Source of the DNA: Legionellales bacterium
Lineage (GTDB): Bacteria > Pseudomonadota > Gammaproteobacteria > Legionellales > Legionellaceae
Direction of reading: 5' to 3'
NCBI GenBank assembly: GCA_003489505.1
Contig: DNMA01000105.1
Location: 1-7,724 of the forward strand
DNA length: 7,724 nt
The translations under genes and the position numbers were made by a program. The notes under the pieces were generated by a model. That model made no database searches, had not been told where the DNA came from, and saw only the letters and a program-made list of their open reading frames with translations. Position 1 is the first letter of the stretch. Every line of letters starts with the position of its first letter. Shown piece by piece: positions 5,074 through 7,724 of this stretch.

Positions 5074-6522
5074 TTAATTTTTCCAGAACTGCCATGAAAA
5101 AATAATAAATAAAGAAAATATCTCCAGTCGACCAGCCAACATCGCAATGATGATAATCATTTTACTGCCCGCAGAAATTTCAGCATAAGAATTTGAGACG
5201 CTTCCTAATCCCATGCCTGAGTTGGATAAGGATGCAACACTCATCGTGATTGATGTGATTAAATCATTCCCCAAAACAGTTAGTAAAAATACTGAAATAA
5301 TCACTAAAAAGATAAAAGCCGAAATAAATGCAAATAATGATAATAAAATATCATTACTTAAGGGTTTTTGATTATATTTGATTAAGGAGACCGCTTGAGG
5401 GTGCAGCAATAAACGAATCTCTCGGTGATAAAATTTTCCTAATAGTAAAGTTCTTATCATCTTGATGCCACCGCTGGTGGAACCGTGACAACCCCCAACA
5501 ATCGAAATAATTAATAAAATAATTAGTAAAGGTAAGGGCCATTCTGAATAAGAAGCACAGGCAGAGCCTGAAGATGAAACCAAAGAGATGATAGTAAAGT
5601 AAATATGGCGAAATTCTTTTGCATTCAGCTGATGATTCTTTAAGAAAAAAAGAATAGAACCGATAAAAATAGAGATAGTAATAAATTTAATAAAATATCT
5701 AAATTCCTCTTCCTTCCAATAATGGCTTAATTTTCTTTTCTTGAGGGCCAAAAAATGTAGCCCAAAATTAATACTACCCGATAACATAAATAATGGCGCA
5801 ATCCACTCAAGAGTCGGGTTGTGATAATGTGCAAAACCATCTCCATGAAGCGATAAGCCACCTGTAGAAACAGTGCCAAAGGTTTCACCTATCGCGTCGA
5901 ACCAATCCAGCCCAAGTAGTAAAAAACTAATAAAGCAACATAGCACTAATATGAGATAAACTGTCCATAAAGCTTTAGCGGTCGAAGTAATTCTTGGCGT
6001 ATATTTATTATCTTTAAAAGACCCGGGGGTTTCTGTTCGGTATAGTTTTGTTCCCCCAATCCCTAATAGAGGCATAATTGCAACCGTTAAAACAACAATA
6101 CTCATGCCACCTAAAAACTGTAATTGTTGACGGTAATATAAAAGTGATTTAGGGAGTAGTTGTGGTTCATTAAAGAGCGTAACACCTGTTGTAGTCAGAC
6201 CAGATACCGTTTCAAAAATCATTTCAATCATGGATAAGTTATTTTTTAAACTCAAGGCAAAAGGAATACTGCCATAAATACAAATGAGTATCCAAAATAA
6301 TACAATTAATAAAAAACCTTCGCTGGTTTGTATTTCTTGTTGATAATTTCTACCCCAAAGCCAAAGGGTGAATCCTGAAAAATGAATGATTAAAAAACTA
6401 TAGATAAAATCCAATAAATACGGTTCTTGAAAGATATAATTTATCAGCATGGGAGGAAGCATTGATAAGCTAAAAAACATCAGCATGATTCCCAAAAGAT
6501 ATGAAATGTGTTTAAAAGACAT
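5074..6522 (-). CDS. trkH: Trk system K+ uptake membrane subunit TrkH
   Basis: Inner-membrane K+ channel-like subunit of the Trk system, 482 residues (E. coli 483), complete. It has the superfamily's four M1-P-M2 repeats plus N-terminal helices. The pore loops are readable: loop 1 SGLTTTGVT (Gly113), loop 2 TVSTGGLS (Gly221), loop 3 SSSGSACASYSEWP (Gly319) and loop 4 SNSGMGLG (Gly436). The flexible intramembrane stretch GGCHGSTSGGIK is at 343-354 and the conserved Arg465 lies in AGRLEIF. Loop 3 departs from the usual TTTGF pattern. The start is ATG 6522-6520, 11 nt after the trkA stop, with an extended ribosome-binding match across the junction. The two genes form an operon, and TrkA gates this channel on the cytosolic side. 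No separate terminator was found after the stop, because coaX begins converging there at once. Confidence 0.96.
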   Translation of the reverse strand: MSFKHISYLLGIMLMFFSLSMLPPMLINYIFQEPYLLDFIYSFLIIHFSGFTLWLWGRNYQQEIQTSEGFLLIVLFWILICIYGSIPFALSLKNNLSMIEMIFETVSGLTTTGVTLFNEPQLLPKSLLYYRQQLQFLGGMSIVVLTVAIMPLLGIGGTKLYRTETPGSFKDNKYTPRITSTAKALWTVYLILVLCCFISFLLLGLDWFDAIGETFGTVSTGGLSLHGDGFAHYHNPTLEWIAPLFMLSGSINFGLHFLALKKRKLSHYWKEEEFRYFIKFITISIFIGSILFFLKNHQLNAKEFRHIYFTIISLVSSSGSACASYSEWPLPLLIILLIISIVGGCHGSTSGGIKMIRTLLLGKFYHREIRLLLHPQAVSLIKYNQKPLSNDILLSLFAFISAFIFLVIISVFLLTVLGNDLITSITMSVASLSNSGMGLGSVSNSYAEISAGSKMIIIIAMLAGRLEIFSLFIIFSWQFWKN

Positions 6523-6536
6523 GGTTCACCATCTTA
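6523..6536 (-). promoter_or_regulatory. Long ribosome-binding match for trkH
   Basis: The minus-strand sequence TAAGATGGTGAACC, starting with the trkA stop codon, matches the complement of the 16S 3' tail (TAAGGAGGTGATCC) at 11 of 14 positions and abuts the trkH ATG. The core (AAGATGG) lies 6 nt from the ATG. This suggests coupled translation of trkA and trkH. Confidence 0.5.
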
Positions 6537-7724
6537 TTTAAAAGGCATTTGAAAAATTTGTTCCAAGTCATTTAATGATTTGGGTTCAATCATTAAAATG
6601 ATGAGATGATCATGCTTATGAAACTTAAAATTTGCAGTAGGTTCCATCAATTCATTTTGTCGAATCACAGCCAAAATTGAACATCCCTTTGGCATTTCAA
6701 CTTCATTAAGCCGTTTGCCGATGACATTCATTTGTTCATCTTTATCGACCAGAATTAATTCAATCATTTCGGTTGAAGTATTTTGTAGACGATGAACTTT
6801 GAGCATATGGCCACGACGAATCTTGGTTAAAATATGACCCGCAGAAATCATTTCTGGTGAAATTGCATGATCAATTGGACTGTCCTCAATTAAAGGCACA
6901 TAGGTTTTGCGATTGACCAGTGCTATGGTTTGTTTGGCACCCAAATGCTTGGCCTGAAGACAAGACATAATATTGGCTTCATCTTCATTGGTTACCGCAC
7001 AAAAAATATCAGTTTCATGAATATTTTCAGAAATTAATAATTCACTATCTGCAATATCCCCTTGTAAAACATAAGAATGATGCAGATCACTTGCGATTTG
7101 ATTGGCAACCACTGGGTCACGTTCTATCACTTTAACTTGATAATGACTTTCTAAGTTTTTAGCCAATTTACTGCCAATGTGTCCTGCACCACCTATCATA
7201 ATTCTAAAGTTGGTGTAATTGTAATGAATGAGCCGGGATAAAAGTTGGTGCATCGCAAAATGCGTACCCAGAAAATAGACTTGGTCATTGGGTTTAATAC
7301 AAAAATCATCATGAATAATAAAAAACTTTTTTTGTTGATAAAGTGCAACTGGAAAGCAATTGAGGTCTTTGAGTTGTCCTTTTAAAGTTTCAAAAGAAGA
7401 ATCAATCAAAGGGTGCTGAGGATTAAACTCAATACTAGCCAATAGAATTTCTCCATGATAGAAGTCCAGTACTTCTTGTGCGCCTGGGAACTCAATAATG
7501 CGCATCAAGGCAGAGGTCACTAAGAGCTCAGGTGAAATACGTATATCAATAGGAATATGAAAATTGGCATAAAGTTGAGGAGAGGCATAATGGCTAGAAC
7601 GAATTCTTGCAATTTTTAAAGGTGTTTTAAATAAAGAATAGCTGATTTGACAAGCTATCATATTGACTTCATCGCTATTGGTCACAGCCAATAATACATC
7701 AGCATCTTGGATGCCTGCTTGAAT
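6534..7724 (-). CDS. trkA: Trk system K+ uptake regulatory subunit TrkA (5' partial)
   Basis: Cytosolic NAD(H)/nucleotide-binding subunit that assembles under TrkH and controls K+ flow. The frame is open to the window edge: upstream of the TTG at 7691, the codons continue as IQAGIQDADVL, matching the end of the first TrkA Rossmann domain, so the true start lies outside. About 396 residues are visible of roughly 458, with some 60 N-terminal residues missing, including the first GxGxxG. Visible in order are the end of RCK_N 1 (LLAVTNSDEVNMIACQ), a first RCK_C domain, a second RCK_N with GGAGHIG (visible residues 178-184) and the acidic VIERD about 17 residues later, then CAVTNEDEANIMSC, and a final RCK_C domain. 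This duplicated architecture is that of classical TrkA rather than single-domain KtrA. It is cotranscribed with trkH downstream. Its promoter is not in the window. Confidence 0.95.
   Translation of the reverse strand: MQAGIQDADVLLAVTNSDEVNMIACQISYSLFKTPLKIARIRSSHYASPQLYANFHIPIDIRISPELLVTSALMRIIEFPGAQEVLDFYHGEILLASIEFNPQHPLIDSSFETLKGQLKDLNCFPVALYQQKKFFIIHDDFCIKPNDQVYFLGTHFAMHQLLSRLIHYNYTNFRIMIGGAGHIGSKLAKNLESHYQVKVIERDPVVANQIASDLHHSYVLQGDIADSELLISENIHETDIFCAVTNEDEANIMSCLQAKHLGAKQTIALVNRKTYVPLIEDSPIDHAISPEMISAGHILTKIRRGHMLKVHRLQNTSTEMIELILVDKDEQMNVIGKRLNEVEMPKGCSILAVIRQNELMEPTANFKFHKHDHLIILMIEPKSLNDLEQIFQMPFK

Noticed and set aside
4953..5147. 64-codon minus-strand frame over the coaX end and trkH start of overlap
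   Set aside because: It is covered by the conserved C-termini of coaX and trkH. No independent support was seen.
7689..7691. TTG at 7691 as the start of trkA
   Set aside because: The frame stays open to the window edge and the upstream codons (IQAGIQDADVL) match TrkA, so the TTG encodes an internal leucine.
1..7724. Mobile elements, CRISPR, defence or toxin-antitoxin systems
   Set aside because: No transposase, integrase, direct-repeat array or unexplained multi-gene block was found. Nearly all the sequence is accounted for by housekeeping genes.

Overview
This is an AT-rich, gene-dense stretch of a gammaproteobacterial chromosome, and every gene recognised in it is housekeeping. Gammaproteobacterial origin is supported by a fis gene, a type A RNase P RNA close to that of Escherichia coli, and the gene order suhB (divergent) - trmJ - iscS - iscA, which is a thinned-out version of the E. 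coli suhB / trmJ-iscRSUA-hscBA-fdx neighbourhood. The low GC, the type III pantothenate kinase (CoaX) and the reduced isc set fit a Legionellales-like or other host-associated lineage. That placement is inference and is weak.

Layout: positions 1-78 hold the tail of an unrecognised plus-strand gene. suhB (inositol monophosphatase family) runs on the minus strand from 914 to 129. From the same 129-bp gap, trmJ (tRNA 2'-O-methyltransferase, position 32) runs rightward. It is followed after 10 nt by an IscS-type cysteine desulfurase (1753-2898) and after another 45 nt by an A-type iron-sulfur carrier (2944-3306). fis follows with its own good promoter, then the RNase P RNA gene rnpB (about 3774-4134), then coaX (4295-5071). 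The right third is a minus-strand potassium-uptake operon, trkA then trkH. trkH stops 2 nt from the coaX stop, and trkA runs off the right edge of the window, so its N-terminus is missing here.

How the genes fit together: IscS and the A-type carrier mobilise sulfur and pass on Fe-S clusters. However, the usual scaffold (IscU), regulator (IscR), chaperones (HscAB) and ferredoxin are absent from the locus, and the desulfurase lacks the C-terminal tail that IscS uses to bind IscU. TrmJ and RNase P both act on tRNA. TrkA and TrkH are the regulatory and membrane subunits of one K+ transporter. CoaX commits pantothenate to coenzyme A.

No mobile element, CRISPR array, tRNA, rRNA or phage gene was seen, and I found no clear new multi-gene system. 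The most interesting items are the scaffold-less isc remnant with its tail-less desulfurase, and an RNase P RNA that carries an extra GUAA-capped hairpin between P16 and P17 while its P3 and P12 are unusually short.
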